A DNA stretch of 64,000 bases from Arsenophonus apicola (GCF_020268605.1 NZ_CP084222.1:3162001-3226000); one strand, 5' to 3'; counted from the stretch's first letter, positions 29,493-40,055 are shown. The notes: generated from the sequence alone by a model not told the origin. Numbers and translations: made by a program.

Positions 29493-30725
29493 TTATCCAT
29501 TCATTATTGGTGCTGAAAATATGGGTAACCATAGATAAAATTTAATCACTAATGCATTAATAATATCAATAAAGAAAGCACCCACCATTGGTACGACAAG
29601 AAAAGCCAAATGAGAAGGGCCAAACCGTTCTGTTACGGCTTGCATATTAGCAATTGCGGTCGGCGTTGCTCCTAAACCAAAACCACAATGACCAGCTGCT
29701 AATACTGCGGCATCATAATTTTTACCCATAATTGGAAAGGTAACAAAAATAGCATAAAGCCCCATGACAATCGCTTGTATTAGTAAAATAATGAGCATCG
29801 GTATGGCTAACGAAGCAAGTTCCCAAAGTTTTAAACTCATCAATGCCATTGCTAAAAAAAGTGACAAACTAACATTACCTAAAACTGAAACCGCGCGATC
29901 AAATACTCGGTAGAAACCAACCCATGATAAGCTATTACTTAAAATAACCCCAGTAAATAAGACACAAACAAAAGTAGGTACAGTAAACTGATAACTGTCC
30001 AATAGCCATTGCGAAATAAATTTACCCACCACCATACAAATAGCAATCATGGCTAATGTTTCTATTAACACTAAAGAACTTATTACTCGTCCTGTTTGTG
30101 GCTTTTCAAATGCCATAGGCATTTCTTTATTATCGTCATAATCTTGACTCACTGCTGGTGTTTTCATATTACGAACCAAAAAGCGCGCTATCGGACCACC
30201 AATTAATCCACCAAATACTAAACCAAATGTTGCACAAGCCATTGCAACTTCAGTCGCACTCTGAAAGCCATAATATTCGGTAAAAACTTTACCCCAAGCA
30301 CCGCCGGTACCATGACCACCAGACAATGTAATGGAACCGGCTAATAAACCCATCAATGGATCGAGACCCAATAACTTTGCCAAAGCAATACCGACTGTAT
30401 TTTGCACTAGCAGTAAACCCATAACTACAAAGATGAAAATAAGTAGCGTTTTACCACCCGCTTTTAAGCTAAGTAAATTAGCATTGAGTCCAATTGTGGC
30501 AAAAAAAGCTAACATCATGGGCTCTTGCAAAGATAAGTCAAAGCTTACTCCCCAATCTAACGTTGTCTTCAATAACAAAAGAATGAGAGCAACAAGTAAC
30601 CCACCGGCAACGGGTTCAGGAATAGTATATCTTTTTAGAATAGCGACCGATTGTACAAGTTTACGTCCAAGTAATAATACTAAAGTGGCAGCAACAAAGG
30701 TGCCATAGACATCAAGATGATACAT
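29493..30725 (-). CDS. gltS: Sodium/glutamate symporter
   Basis: Inner-membrane Na+-dependent glutamate transporter (ESS family). It has 410 residues (E. coli 401) with about ten hydrophobic helices and two inverted halves. Conserved features include the glycine-rich re-entrant segments GSITLSGGHGTGGAWGK and AGHCGFGLGATPTAIANMQ. It begins MYHLDVYGTFVAATLVLLLGR, as in enterobacterial GltS. It is convergent with recG and ends at the hairpin at 29441-29463. Confidence 0.97.
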   Translation of the reverse strand: MYHLDVYGTFVAATLVLLLGRKLVQSVAILKRYTIPEPVAGGLLVALILLLLKTTLDWGVSFDLSLQEPMMLAFFATIGLNANLLSLKAGGKTLLIFIFVVMGLLLVQNTVGIALAKLLGLDPLMGLLAGSITLSGGHGTGGAWGKVFTEYYGFQSATEVAMACATFGLVFGGLIGGPIARFLVRNMKTPAVSQDYDDNKEMPMAFEKPQTGRVISSLVLIETLAMIAICMVVGKFISQWLLDSYQFTVPTFVCVLFTGVILSNSLSWVGFYRVFDRAVSVLGNVSLSLFLAMALMSLKLWELASLAIPMLIILLIQAIVMGLYAIFVTFPIMGKNYDAAVLAAGHCGFGLGATPTAIANMQAVTERFGPSHLAFLVVPMVGAFFIDIINALVIKFYLWLPIFSAPIMNG

Positions 30726-31159
30726 TTACGTACCTCATTTTATTGTTAATTTCTATGAAAAAACAAAAAGGATGTAGTGAATGTTATGTCACAACACAAA
30801 AAGCAGGCTCATTGATTAAAGTTAATTTTTCATTTGAACACAAGTGAAAAACAAAAATTTGATAGGATTAAGCATTTTTAAGAGTATATTCTAATCGATA
30901 AATAACTATTCTTAAATTTAACCATTAAAATGGGCTCTTTATCCGTTAAAAGCCATATATTAATTATGTCTTTAGCTTTTCAAACCCTGGTAAATAAATT
31001 CTGAGAATAGGTTTATCCACACCATCTACTATTTTTGTTGGTGATGCTAAAAATTTCATTAGCCAAATAATTTCTTTTTATTTTAATATTAATCCAAATA
31101 GTTCATCACAGCATAAAGTAAGATTGTAACTAAACAATAATGATAAAGAGGGCATACGG
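30726..31159. other. Intergenic region between gltS and yicH
   Basis: About 430 bases upstream of both divergent genes. In E. coli the purine transporter gene xanP lies here; I find no recognisable remnant of it. An AGAGGGC ribosome site lies before the TTG start of yicH. No clear promoter was identified. Confidence 0.4.
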
Positions 31160-32872
31160 TTGCGCTGGCTAAAAAACCTGATTCTTACGCTTGTTATACT
31201 GATTATATTTATATATCTGATCATACAAACCCAGTGGGGGGCAAAACAATTAAGTGACATACTAAGCAAATATACCCTGTACGATGTAAAAATAGGTGTT
31301 ATTAGTCATCACCTAACTAGGCCTGGCGAAATTGTATTACAAGATATTGCTATTCATAATAAACAAAATAGCTTTAAGCTAAATGTCAAACAAATTACCT
31401 TTGAATTGCAGTGGCAAAAAATATTTACAGACTCATGGTTACATCGGTTAATTGTTACTGAAGGTGAATTAACGCTACCCTCTTCCCGCCAAATTTTTCC
31501 TTTCAATAGCAAAATATTGCAGCTAGAAAACATGAATGTTAGCTATCGAATCGGCAATATTGGTCTGTCGGCAAACAATATGACAGGTGGAATAATACCC
31601 TGGCAACCAACTGCTCATAACCCATTTGGAGAGGGAAATTTTCAATTCACTACCGAGCAGTTTGAAATTAATAACATTCACTTAACAACCTTGCTTGTAA
31701 AAGGAAGTTATAAAACTAATTTTCTTTTCATCAATGAGCTTTCTGCCTATCTCAATAATGGGGTCATTAATGCAAGCGCTATTCAATACACCGATCAAGC
31801 ACTTACCTTAGCAAAACTGATGTTAACCAATACCGGTTGGCAATTTTCTTCATCACTTTCCCAATTGGCCAATAAGCTACTAGATATTAAAAAATTAAAC
31901 ATAAAACAGCTGAATTTGACTGATACCCACTTCGAAGGAAAAGATTGGGCCATTGCCGGCTTATCAGGTAAAGTGAATAACATCGTCCTTTCGGCAGGCA
32001 ACTGGAACCATTCCAACAGTGAAATTAGTCTAAATATAGATGAATTAATATATAAAAATCAGCAAATTAGTCAACTAATGGCCGATATGACATTTGCCAA
32101 TGATATTCTGCATATAAACCGTCTTGCTGGCTATTATGACAAAGGTCTTTTTAACATCGAAGCAAAATGGCATACCAAACAGCAATCTATCAATATTATT
32201 AACGCACAATTAGCCGGCATACGTTATCAATTAGCGGATGATTGGTTTAATTTTTTTCAATCTGTCGTACCTAATTGGCTGAATTCATTACATATTACCA
32301 ATTTTAAATTAACTAATTCTTTACTTATGGATGTTAACGTTAATTTTCCCTTTGAATTGACCAATGTTAATGGTTATTTGTCCAATATGGATTTAATCAA
32401 ACAAAAAAAATGGGGATTATGGCAGGGAAAAGGCGGGTTTATGGCTAGTAGTGGTACCTTAAACCAAATTACGTTACGACAACCTTATATACAAGTTCTA
32501 CCCCACAGCGACCGCTCTTTTAAGGCCGAGCTCAATAGTAATGTCGAAAATGGCTTAGTAAAATTGACTTCAAATATTCAACAGCAGGCCAATGATGGTG
32601 CTTTTTCATTATCAGCCAATGGAATAAATGTAGATTTAGCAATATTAAATCATTGGGGATGGAAAAATTTACCCATACAAACATTAGCAGATTTCGATTT
32701 CACACTTAAAGGCAACTTGTTGGCTAAACCGATCGCGCAAACATTGACAGGAGAACTATTCTATCAAACCGTTAGTGGAGAAAAAAAGGCTTACTCTATG
32801 ATCAAAGGTGAAATAACGGTACAAAGTGATAGTCAAATACCATTAACTACCGCTAACGAAGAAAAACCTTAG
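31160..32872 (+). CDS. yicH: AsmA-family inner-membrane-anchored protein YicH
   Basis: AsmA-like proteins are periplasmic beta-rich proteins held by one N-terminal helix and are linked to phospholipid transport and outer-membrane homeostasis. The 570 residues match E. coli YicH (569) throughout. A membrane anchor spans residues 5-22, then QTQWGAKQLS, GGIIPWQP, LNSLHITNFKLT, WGLWQGKGGF and HWGWKNLPIQTLADFDF. The start is TTG at 31160, with AGAGGGC eight bases upstream. The function of this member is not settled. Confidence 0.9.
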   Translation: MRWLKNLILTLVILIIFIYLIIQTQWGAKQLSDILSKYTLYDVKIGVISHHLTRPGEIVLQDIAIHNKQNSFKLNVKQITFELQWQKIFTDSWLHRLIVTEGELTLPSSRQIFPFNSKILQLENMNVSYRIGNIGLSANNMTGGIIPWQPTAHNPFGEGNFQFTTEQFEINNIHLTTLLVKGSYKTNFLFINELSAYLNNGVINASAIQYTDQALTLAKLMLTNTGWQFSSSLSQLANKLLDIKKLNIKQLNLTDTHFEGKDWAIAGLSGKVNNIVLSAGNWNHSNSEISLNIDELIYKNQQISQLMADMTFANDILHINRLAGYYDKGLFNIEAKWHTKQQSINIINAQLAGIRYQLADDWFNFFQSVVPNWLNSLHITNFKLTNSLLMDVNVNFPFELTNVNGYLSNMDLIKQKKWGLWQGKGGFMASSGTLNQITLRQPYIQVLPHSDRSFKAELNSNVENGLVKLTSNIQQQANDGAFSLSANGINVDLAILNHWGWKNLPIQTLADFDFTLKGNLLAKPIAQTLTGELFYQTVSGEKKAYSMIKGEITVQSDSQIPLTTANEEKP

Positions 32873-32919
32873 TTGCATCGATTAGCTGACAATTTTTGCA
32901 TTATGGCTAGCAAGCCACA

Positions 32920-33836
32920 TCATTTCTGTTTTTTACGATCAGCTAATACCATGTAAGTGCCGGTAAATAGTGAGGCGTGAGCACTTTTTTCACTACCAAT
33001 ATCGACATCTAACTCGACTACTGCCTGGCATCCTCTTGCAAGCCGATCTAACGCACCGCGTATATTACAAAGATCAGCCACTGCATTTGGACGACCAACA
33101 ATTGGTTTATGATAACGAATATGCCCATCAACCAAAATAATATTACCACCCAATGTCTTTCCTGTAGCAATAACCATATCAGCCCCCAACCGGTTAAAGT
33201 GGCTAGTGAAAACTGACTACCCGCAAAAATACTATGGTGTGGATTTTGATTTCTGCCTTCAGACATACTGGTGATAAAACTCTGACCGGTATACTGTATG
33301 ATCTTTATTCCCATCTTGTCGCTTAAAGGAATTTTTTCATGCCAAATTTTTTGTAATTGATTACACCAGTCAGGTCTACGCAAAATTTTATCCAGCGTTT
33401 GTACCTTTTTTATCATCAAAAAGTGCTTCACTGGTGTAAGAAGCTGACTTGCAATAGGACCCCGATTTTTAAATCCTAAACAACGAAAAAAAGGCACTGC
33501 CTCCTCACGGACACTAGAAACAATTCTTTTTACACCTTCCTGACGGGCAACAGATTCCAATGCCATGGCAATCAGTTTTCCTAATCCTTTACCTCGCATA
33601 CTAGGATGGACTGATAAAAAACGGATAGCGCCTTCATCATCTGCATTTATATATAAGCGACCAATGGCAAGTATTTGACCCGCTTCATTCACTATCATCT
33701 GATGATGAGCAGTGGAATCATAACCGTCTTTTTCAGAGCCGGGTGGTTGATGGAAAGGTTTACGCAACATCTCCCAACGAAACTGATAATAATTTTTAAA
33801 ATCGGCTTCTGTTTTTGGTACTCGCAGATGATACAT
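32920..33836 (-). pseudogene. fabY: FabY (YiiD): GNAT plus hotdog protein, broken by one frameshift
   Basis: E. coli FabY (YiiD) joins an N-terminal GNAT acetyltransferase-like domain to a C-terminal hotdog thioesterase-like domain and can initiate fatty-acid synthesis by making acetoacetyl-ACP. The first frame (from ATG 33836) is normal through the GNAT part (FLSVHPSMRGKGLGKLIA) and into the hotdog (GSQFSLATLTGWGLIWLL). At His228 (33153-33155) it shifts into a nonsense tail. The conserved continuation (LGGNIILVDGHIRYHKPIVG) is in the next frame down to 32920. One deleted T in a short T run explains it: 917 bases equals 305 codons plus two. The two pieces together span the family's length. 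It lies in the conserved order yihX-dtd-fabY. Confidence 0.88.
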
Positions 33837-33877
33837 AAAATTCCCTCCTTTTAATAAATAATGGCAGAGTTTATAGA

Positions 33878-34315
33878 CTAAACCTGCAAGTAAAATGTTA
33901 CTGGACCATTATTCGTTAAACTAATTTGCATATCAGCAGCAAACTGCCCTGTTTCTGCTTTTATTCCTTTCGATCGGCACTGTTCAATAAAATAATGATA
34001 GAGTGCATTGGCTTTATCAGCAGACGCACTATTTGAAAAACCAGGTCTCATTCCTTTTTTGGTATCAGCCGCTAAGGTAAATTGGGAAACAACCAGCAAA
34101 CTTCCGCCTACTTGCTGAATACTCAAATTCATTTTATTCTGCTCATCATTAAAAACACGATAACCAATAATTTTTTCACACAACCGTTTAGCTTTCTGCT
34201 CACTATCCTCTTTTTCAATCGCTAAAAAAACTAATAAACCTTCGGCAATTTGACCAACACATTTTTCTTTAACTATCACATTAGCCTGAGTCACACGTTG
34301 AATTAGGGCAATCAT
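33878..34315 (-). CDS. dtd: D-aminoacyl-tRNA deacylase
   Basis: Hydrolyses D-aminoacyl-tRNAs to keep D-amino acids out of proteins. The 145 residues match E. coli Dtd, with the conserved active-site segments VVSQFTLAADTKKG and NNGPVTFYLQV (cross-subunit GP motif) and the GMRPGFSNSAS stretch. I place the start at ATG 34315 (MIALIQRV), with CAGGAT upstream. The frame extends to 34336 without conservation. It is next to fabY and yihX as in enterobacteria. Confidence 0.96.
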   Translation of the reverse strand: MIALIQRVTQANVIVKEKCVGQIAEGLLVFLAIEKEDSEQKAKRLCEKIIGYRVFNDEQNKMNLSIQQVGGSLLVVSQFTLAADTKKGMRPGFSNSASADKANALYHYFIEQCRSKGIKAETGQFAADMQISLTNNGPVTFYLQV

Positions 34316-34377
34316 ACAAATCCTGTATAACAACAAAGATAATAATAAACTAGCTATTATTTCTGCAATATCGATAA

Positions 34378-34995
34378 CTACTCTTTGGCAAGGATGCTGA
34401 AATCATAGTTAGCAAAATATTTTGCGACACTATTTTTATCAGTAACATGCCAGCTTTTAATACCCAACTGTGCAGCTACAGTAACATTTTCCTCGCTATC
34501 ATCAAAAAAAATAGCGTCTTTCGCAGCAAATCCCTCTGATTGTAAAACATATTTATAGATTTCCAGATCAGGTTTACGCATTCCGAGATCTTGGGATAAG
34601 TAGAGAAAGTCTGAAGAAGCTGCGATTTCAGGATAATGAGAGGGCCAATAATTTTGATGTAAACGATTTGTATTCGATAAAATAACAACTCGATGGCCTT
34701 GCTCTCGTAAGCGCGTCATAATTTCAATCACATCATAACGTAATGAAACAAAGATAGCATTCCATCCTAGAGCAAACTCTTCAAAACTTAACGACAAACC
34801 TAATTTTTCATTAGTAAATTCAGCAAATTCAAAATCAGAAATTTTATCACATTCATGGAGTTTTACTGTTTCATCTAGTTCAAATTTTTGCGCCAAACTG
34901 GCAATTGGAATCTTACTCAATTCACTCCATACCTGTAGAGCTCGGTTAAAGTCGATATTAATAATTACATTACCCATATCGAAAATATACAGCAT
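34378..34995 (-). CDS. yihX: HAD-family glucose-1-phosphate phosphatase YihX
   Basis: E. coli YihX dephosphorylates alpha-D-glucose-1-phosphate. This 205-residue protein aligns end to end. Motif I is FDMGNVI with the nucleophile Asp6, motif II is ILSNTNRLH, the motif III Lys is in GMRKPDLEIY, and motif IV is FFDDSEEN. In E. coli yihY lies between yihX and dtd; here only about 60 bases separate yihX from the dtd start, so yihY is absent. Confidence 0.94.
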   Translation of the reverse strand: MLYIFDMGNVIINIDFNRALQVWSELSKIPIASLAQKFELDETVKLHECDKISDFEFAEFTNEKLGLSLSFEEFALGWNAIFVSLRYDVIEIMTRLREQGHRVVILSNTNRLHQNYWPSHYPEIAASSDFLYLSQDLGMRKPDLEIYKYVLQSEGFAAKDAIFFDDSEENVTVAAQLGIKSWHVTDKNSVAKYFANYDFSILAKE

Positions 34996-35692
34996 AAATT
35001 CTCTCCATAGTGATTAATATAACTCTACTATATCATTATTAAAGCAATCAAACAGAAGAAAATAATAATTGATGATAAATAAAAAACTTCCATAATAATT
35101 ATTAAGTTAATTGATGCAATATAAAATTAACTTAATGCAATGAAAATAAATTTAAAACTAATTATTAGTCATATTAAAAAAATAGACATGTATATTAATT
35201 TAAAATTAGAAAATAATTTTATTGCAATCTCCATTAATATCAGGCATATAAAACTTTTAACACTATTTAATTTTAGATAATCAGGTTATAAAGTGATAGT
35301 TATCTATTGAATAGACTTGAAAAAAAATAGGCTTAGTTAACCTGTGTAGTGGGATTATAACTTTGATTTTTTGCTATTTAACATATTATTCTATAACCAT
35401 AATACCTAATTTTAACGTTATCTGTTATTGATTGTATAATGATAGCGCAATGTTTTGTTGATCTAATAACTGTAAAAAATAGTAAAATTTTATATTAAAT
35501 GAAATTTTCATTATTAATTGAATATAAAATCAAAATTATACAAAAATTATCAATTTAAAATTTATTAATTATTTAAACTGCTAATTAAATAAATGGTTTT
35601 ATTTAATAACAATTTTTATCGCACCAGATTTAACCGCGAATAAAGCAGAAACATAGTGTCTTTTTTGTTGCTAATAATTTAGGTTAATAACA
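34996..35692. other. AT-rich intergenic region between yihX and the Sel1-repeat gene
   Basis: About 700 bases, extremely AT-rich, with no open frame, RNA gene, inverted repeat or IS remnant that I can support. It contains the upstream regions of two divergent genes. Confidence 0.4.
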
Positions 35693-36490
35693 ATGAAAAT
35701 TTTTCGTATATTGATGATGGGAATGCTGATTATGGATGAGCCAGCGTGGGGGCAAAACTACCTTGCACCAAGAGATAGTCGCTTAGGAGATAACTATAAT
35801 GAGCTAGAACTTCGTGATATGCCTGATTTACCTAAATATGCACCTCGCCCAAAAACACAGCAAGACGTAGTGGCGCTTTTTAAAAAGGGAGAAAAAGAAA
35901 ACGATGAGTACAGTAATTATGCTCTGTTTTCTTTATTTTCCGTAGGCTGTTTTGAATTAGGTAAACCATATCAAGAAGCTAGAGCAGAAGAAGAGTGTAA
36001 TATTGCGAACTATTTTTTACTGAAGACATTAGAAATTAATCCTAATAATGTAGTAGCTTTATATTATTCTGCTACCAAGTATAAAAATGGATACGGGGTC
36101 AAAAAAGATATTTTAAAAGCAATAGATTATTATGATAAAGCTTATCGTATTGGCGGAAATAAAATCTTTGCCGCTATTGACTCACTTTTTGTTATTTACT
36201 TTTATGGGAAACGTGGTGTCCAACAAGATCTCAATAAAGCTTAACACTATATAGAAATAGCGGCAAAAAATGGTAGTCAGAAACACCAACATTTTTTAAA
36301 TAACTGGGATACTCATGTTTTTCTTTTAAAGGCACAGCAAGGATCGGATAAATGTTTAGAAAAAAATAGGGACGACCCAAAATGGGTAAATAAGTGTATT
36401 CAACGTTCTGAAAAGGAAATAGCTGAGTACATCGAAAAAAACAAAGCGACTCAATCTGAAAAATGGCAAGAAAACCCCTACAAAAATTGA
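35693..36490 (+). pseudogene. Secreted Sel1/TPR-like repeat protein with in-frame TAA
   Basis: ATG 35693 opens a signal-peptide-like N-terminus (MKIFRILMMGMLIMDEPAWG). The protein then has helical Sel1-type repeats: NPNNVVALYYSATKYKNGYG, KKDILKAIDYYDKAYRIGGN and YGKRGVQQDLNKA. TAA at 36242-36244 stops it at 183 residues, but the same frame continues for 81 codons to TGA 36488-36490. It starts with HYIEIAAKNGSQ, exactly what completes the interrupted Sel1 repeat. Sel1 proteins mediate protein contacts, and several pathogens secrete them; the function here is unknown. Joined length is about 265 residues. Neighbours give no functional hint. Confidence 0.72.
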
Positions 36491-36657
36491 TCTGAGTAAC
36501 AAGAGCGGCCTGATCAAACATGCCCACTGCGAATGAAATTAATCATAATAATTGATTCAATTCTAAAAAGTAGCTAATAACACGCTATAGAATCGATTTA
36601 AACATAAACAATAAACCATATCCTTTACAGTCATTTTATATAACCAATAAGAATCAA

Positions 36658-36682
36658 ACAAAGGTATTATATAACACCTTTG
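36658..36682 (-). terminator. Possible terminator of typA
   Basis: A near-palindrome CAAAGGT...ACCTTTG lies about 30 bases past the typA stop. The T run beyond it on the minus strand is short, so this is a weak call. Confidence 0.35.
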
Positions 36683-36709
36683 TTTGCATCAAAAAGCCAA
36701 TAATTTTAT

Positions 36710-38533
36710 TTAAACTTCTTTATTTCGGTAGGCACGACGGCGGTCGTTTTCTGTTAAATAACGTTTTCTTAAACGAATTGATTGTGGCGTAACTTCCACT
36801 AATTCATCATCATCGATAAATTCTAACGCCTGTTCTAATGTTTTTTTGATCGGCGGGGATAAAGTCGTTGCTTCATCGGTTCCTGAAGCACGCACATTGG
36901 TCAATTTTTTACCGGTTAAACAGTTAACAGTCAAATCATTAGAGCGGGAATGGATACCAATAATTTGTCCTTCATAGACTTCAGCACCATGACCAAGAAA
37001 TAACTTACCCCGATCTTGCAAACTATAAAGCGCATAAGCTACCGCTTTACCTTGACCATTTGAGATCATGACACCATTTTGGCGGCGACCAATTTCACCA
37101 GGACGCACATCATCATAGTGACTAAAGGTTGCATACAGCAAGCCTGTCCCTGAGGTCATAGTCATAAATTCAGTTCGAAAACCAATTAGCCCACGACTTG
37201 GAATAATATAATCAAGCCGTACTCGTCCTTTTCCATCAGGCAACATATCACGCAGTTCACCTTTACGTTCACCTAATGCCATCATAACATCGCCTTGGTG
37301 CCGCTCTTCAATATCGAGGGTAACCTGTTCAAAAGGTTCTTGTTTACGACCTTCAAATTGACGGAAAATTACTTTAGGTCGAGAAACAGCTAATTCGAAA
37401 CCTTCACGGCGCATGTTTTCAATTAATACTGAAAGGTGCAACTCACCACGACCGGAAACACGGAAAGCATCGGGATCTTCAGTCTCTTCTACCCGTAATG
37501 CAACATTATGCACTAACTCTTTTTTCAGACGATCTAAAATTTGACGAGAAGTTACATATTTTCCTTCACGGCCACAAAACGGTGAAGTATTAACACAAAA
37601 ATACATACTTACCGTTGGCTCATCAACGGCCAGTGCTGGTAATGCTTCAATATTATTTGGATCACATAAGGTATCTGATATATTTAATTCCCCCAGACCT
37701 GTTAAGGCAATAATATCACCGGCTTGAGCAATTTCAGAGTCGATACGCTCTAATCCTAAATGCGTTAAGACCTTACCCACTTTAGCACTACGTGTTTTGC
37801 CTTCACTATTGACAATAGTGATGGTCTGATTGGGTTTCACCGCGCCACGCTTAATGCGACCAATACCAATAACACCCAGATAATTATTGTAATCAAGCTG
37901 AGATATTTGCATTTGGAAAGCACCTGCCAGATCTACCTGCGGCGGAGCAACATATTTTACGATTGCTTCATAGAGTGGCGTCATATCTGCCGCCATCTCA
38001 TTATAATCGGTTCCAGCAATACCATTTAAGGCTGAGGCGTAAATGATCGGAAAATCAAGTTGCTCATCAGTCGCCCCTAAGTTGACAAACAGATCAAAAA
38101 CTTGATCAACTACCCAATCAGGCCTAGCACCTGGACGATCGATTTTATTAACCACCACAATCGGTTTTAAACCGTGAGCAAAGGCTTTTTGCGTAACGAA
38201 ACGGGTTTGCGGCATCGGGCCGTCCATTGCATCAACCAATAGCAATACACTATCAACCATTGACATAACCCGTTCAACCTCACCACCAAAATCAGCATGG
38301 CCCGGGGTATCAACAATATTAATTCGATAATCATGCCATTTGATGGCGGTATTTTTTGCCAAAATTGTGATGCCACGCTCTTTTTCCAAGTCATTGGAAT
38401 CCATTACACGCTCATCGAGGTTATTACGTTCACCAAAGGTGCCAGATTGTTGTAATAATTTATCGACCAGTGTCGTTTTTCCATGATCGACGTGGGCGAT
38501 GATGGCGATATTTCTTAAATTTTCAATAGACAC
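36710..38533 (-). CDS. typA: Ribosome-associated GTPase TypA/BipA
   Basis: An EF-G-like translational GTPase that assists 50S subunit assembly at low temperature and under stress. It has 607 residues, as in E. coli. G1 is AHVDHGKTT near the N-terminus, G3 is DTPGHADFGGEV, G4 is VNKIDRPGA, followed by domains II, III, V and the TypA-specific C-terminus (HSRSNDLTVNCLTGKKLTN). It is intact, with no frameshift. Confidence 0.98.
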   Translation of the reverse strand: MSIENLRNIAIIAHVDHGKTTLVDKLLQQSGTFGERNNLDERVMDSNDLEKERGITILAKNTAIKWHDYRINIVDTPGHADFGGEVERVMSMVDSVLLLVDAMDGPMPQTRFVTQKAFAHGLKPIVVVNKIDRPGARPDWVVDQVFDLFVNLGATDEQLDFPIIYASALNGIAGTDYNEMAADMTPLYEAIVKYVAPPQVDLAGAFQMQISQLDYNNYLGVIGIGRIKRGAVKPNQTITIVNSEGKTRSAKVGKVLTHLGLERIDSEIAQAGDIIALTGLGELNISDTLCDPNNIEALPALAVDEPTVSMYFCVNTSPFCGREGKYVTSRQILDRLKKELVHNVALRVEETEDPDAFRVSGRGELHLSVLIENMRREGFELAVSRPKVIFRQFEGRKQEPFEQVTLDIEERHQGDVMMALGERKGELRDMLPDGKGRVRLDYIIPSRGLIGFRTEFMTMTSGTGLLYATFSHYDDVRPGEIGRRQNGVMISNGQGKAVAYALYSLQDRGKLFLGHGAEVYEGQIIGIHSRSNDLTVNCLTGKKLTNVRASGTDEATTLSPPIKKTLEQALEFIDDDELVEVTPQSIRLRKRYLTENDRRRAYRNKEV

Positions 38534-38966
38534 AAATTGTTACCATATTATCTAACTGGAAAGGATTAAATGACTCTGGCCAAGCAGTGGCTTGCCGGTA
38601 GGCATCTACACATATGCTGTTATTTTACACATAATATTGGCTGAGTGAAATAAATGTGAACTGTATCAAGTTAAATAATCCGCCGAAATGAGCAGATTAT
38701 TGCTTCAAAGGCATTTAAACGATGGGATAAAATTATTCCTCTTGTTTGTTAGCAAATGCTTTCCTTACATTCTAAATGGCCCTTCTTGCAACCCTAAATG
38801 ACAATAAACTTTCCTCTTTAGAGAAGATGTTTAGAGTAACTTTTTTGACACCAATTATTGTTAAAAATATCAAGATAATTATTATGATCGTAGCTGCTAA
38901 AAATGGATTAAGATAAATAAAAGCATTTATTAAAAATTTTTCTTAGCTATCAACCCAATTAGATTG
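38534..38966. other. Intergenic region upstream of typA
   Basis: About 430 bases holding the typA promoter region (minus) and the 3' flank of a decayed gene. I see no RNA gene or credible frame. Short coding-like patches on the minus strand may be more decayed sequence, but I cannot support them. Confidence 0.35.
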
Positions 38967-39921
38967 TTAGCTAGTTAAGATATTTGCGATTTTCATTTTA
39001 GGCAAGCTAGCATAATTTTCATGGCTCCAGGCCTTTTTAAAAATATTAATAACGTTACCATTATTCGATACCCATAGATAATTGCTGAAATAATTTTCTG
39101 CTATTTGACTAAACTCTTCATCTTGCTGCAATATTAACTTTTTCACATCAGCAATAATTTTCTTTTTACCATCAACATTGTCTGAAAGATAAAATTGAGT
39201 GAATGGTTTAATACAATTGTTAATATCTTCACTTTGTCTAATTTTTCTTTGCGTAAGGAATAATTTTCAAGGTTTTTTGTATAAAAATATCTTTCAATAA
39301 AGGATCAGATTGAGACTAATTTAACTGATTTAGGTATTGTATAAACTTTGGCTCTACTATTTTTTCCATAGCTCAATTAATAGATTAAACTGTTTATCAT
39401 TAACACCATTTTTGAGAAAAATACTAGTGACTATTTTTTAAATATTACTACTCTCTGGCGTTACCCATTGATAAAGAAAAGAAAAGTATATACTATTTTG
39501 AAAAAATTTTTCTCAATATTTTCAGATAATACAAAATCATTATTTTTTAAGTTAATTAATTGGACTAAATTATTTTTTATTTCGGCAAGTAAAGTATTAA
39601 AAAGCACCGCTGTTCTTTCTGACTTTAAATAACCAGTCTTAGCTAGATAAATAATTTTTTCATAGCCACTAAAATTGGTCGCAATTTTACCTTTAATATC
39701 GATATTCCTTTTTATAATGTGGCAAAGAGTTGCAAAATTTTTATCATATCTTGCTGATACTGAAAACTGTAAATCTGACGGAATTATCGTGTTACGAATA
39801 TCTTTAACGACATTAGTAATACTACTTTTTAGTTGTTTTAATCGACTACCTATATTATCTGTTTTTTTATAAATGGATTAAGATCATTTATCCTCTGATA
39901 ACTGCTAACATTATTTAGCAT
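38967..39921 (-). pseudogene. Decayed gene, product not recognised
   Basis: ATG 39921 has a near-perfect AAAGGAG ribosome site seven bases upstream, and the reading then breaks down. Switching frames restores continuous peptide: NDLNPFIKK, then IGSRLKQLKSSITNVVKDI, IATNFSGYEKIIYLAKTGYL, DKQFNLLIELW, and finally YFSNYLWVSNNGNVINIFKK to TAA 38967-38969. At least four frame changes (several at A or T runs) and two in-frame stops are needed, so it is certainly non-functional. The ancestral protein would be about 318 residues, charged and helical. I cannot name it. The size and composition would suit a secreted effector, but that is speculation. It lies between typA and ppc, where enterobacteria have unrelated genes. 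Confidence 0.7.
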
Positions 39922-40010
39922 TATAAACTCCTTTCATTATTAAATATGCTTATTTCCATGATTATAAGTCAGTATTTCACACTCAATAATCTAAGCAAAC
40001 TAGCGATAGC

Positions 40011-40037
40011 AAAAATTAGCTGCAAAAGCAGCTAATT
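40011..40037 (-). terminator. Terminator of ppc
   Basis: A perfect 10-bp stem (AATTAGCTGC/GCAGCTAATT) with an AAAA loop on the plus strand, followed on the minus strand by TTTTT. It lies about 20 bases after the ppc stop. Confidence 0.85.
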
Positions 40038-40055
40038 GGCTGTTTTGAACAAAAT

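Noticed and set aside
39675..39872. 65-codon plus-strand frame
   Set aside because: It lies antisense to a decayed gene whose minus-strand peptide is far more protein-like.
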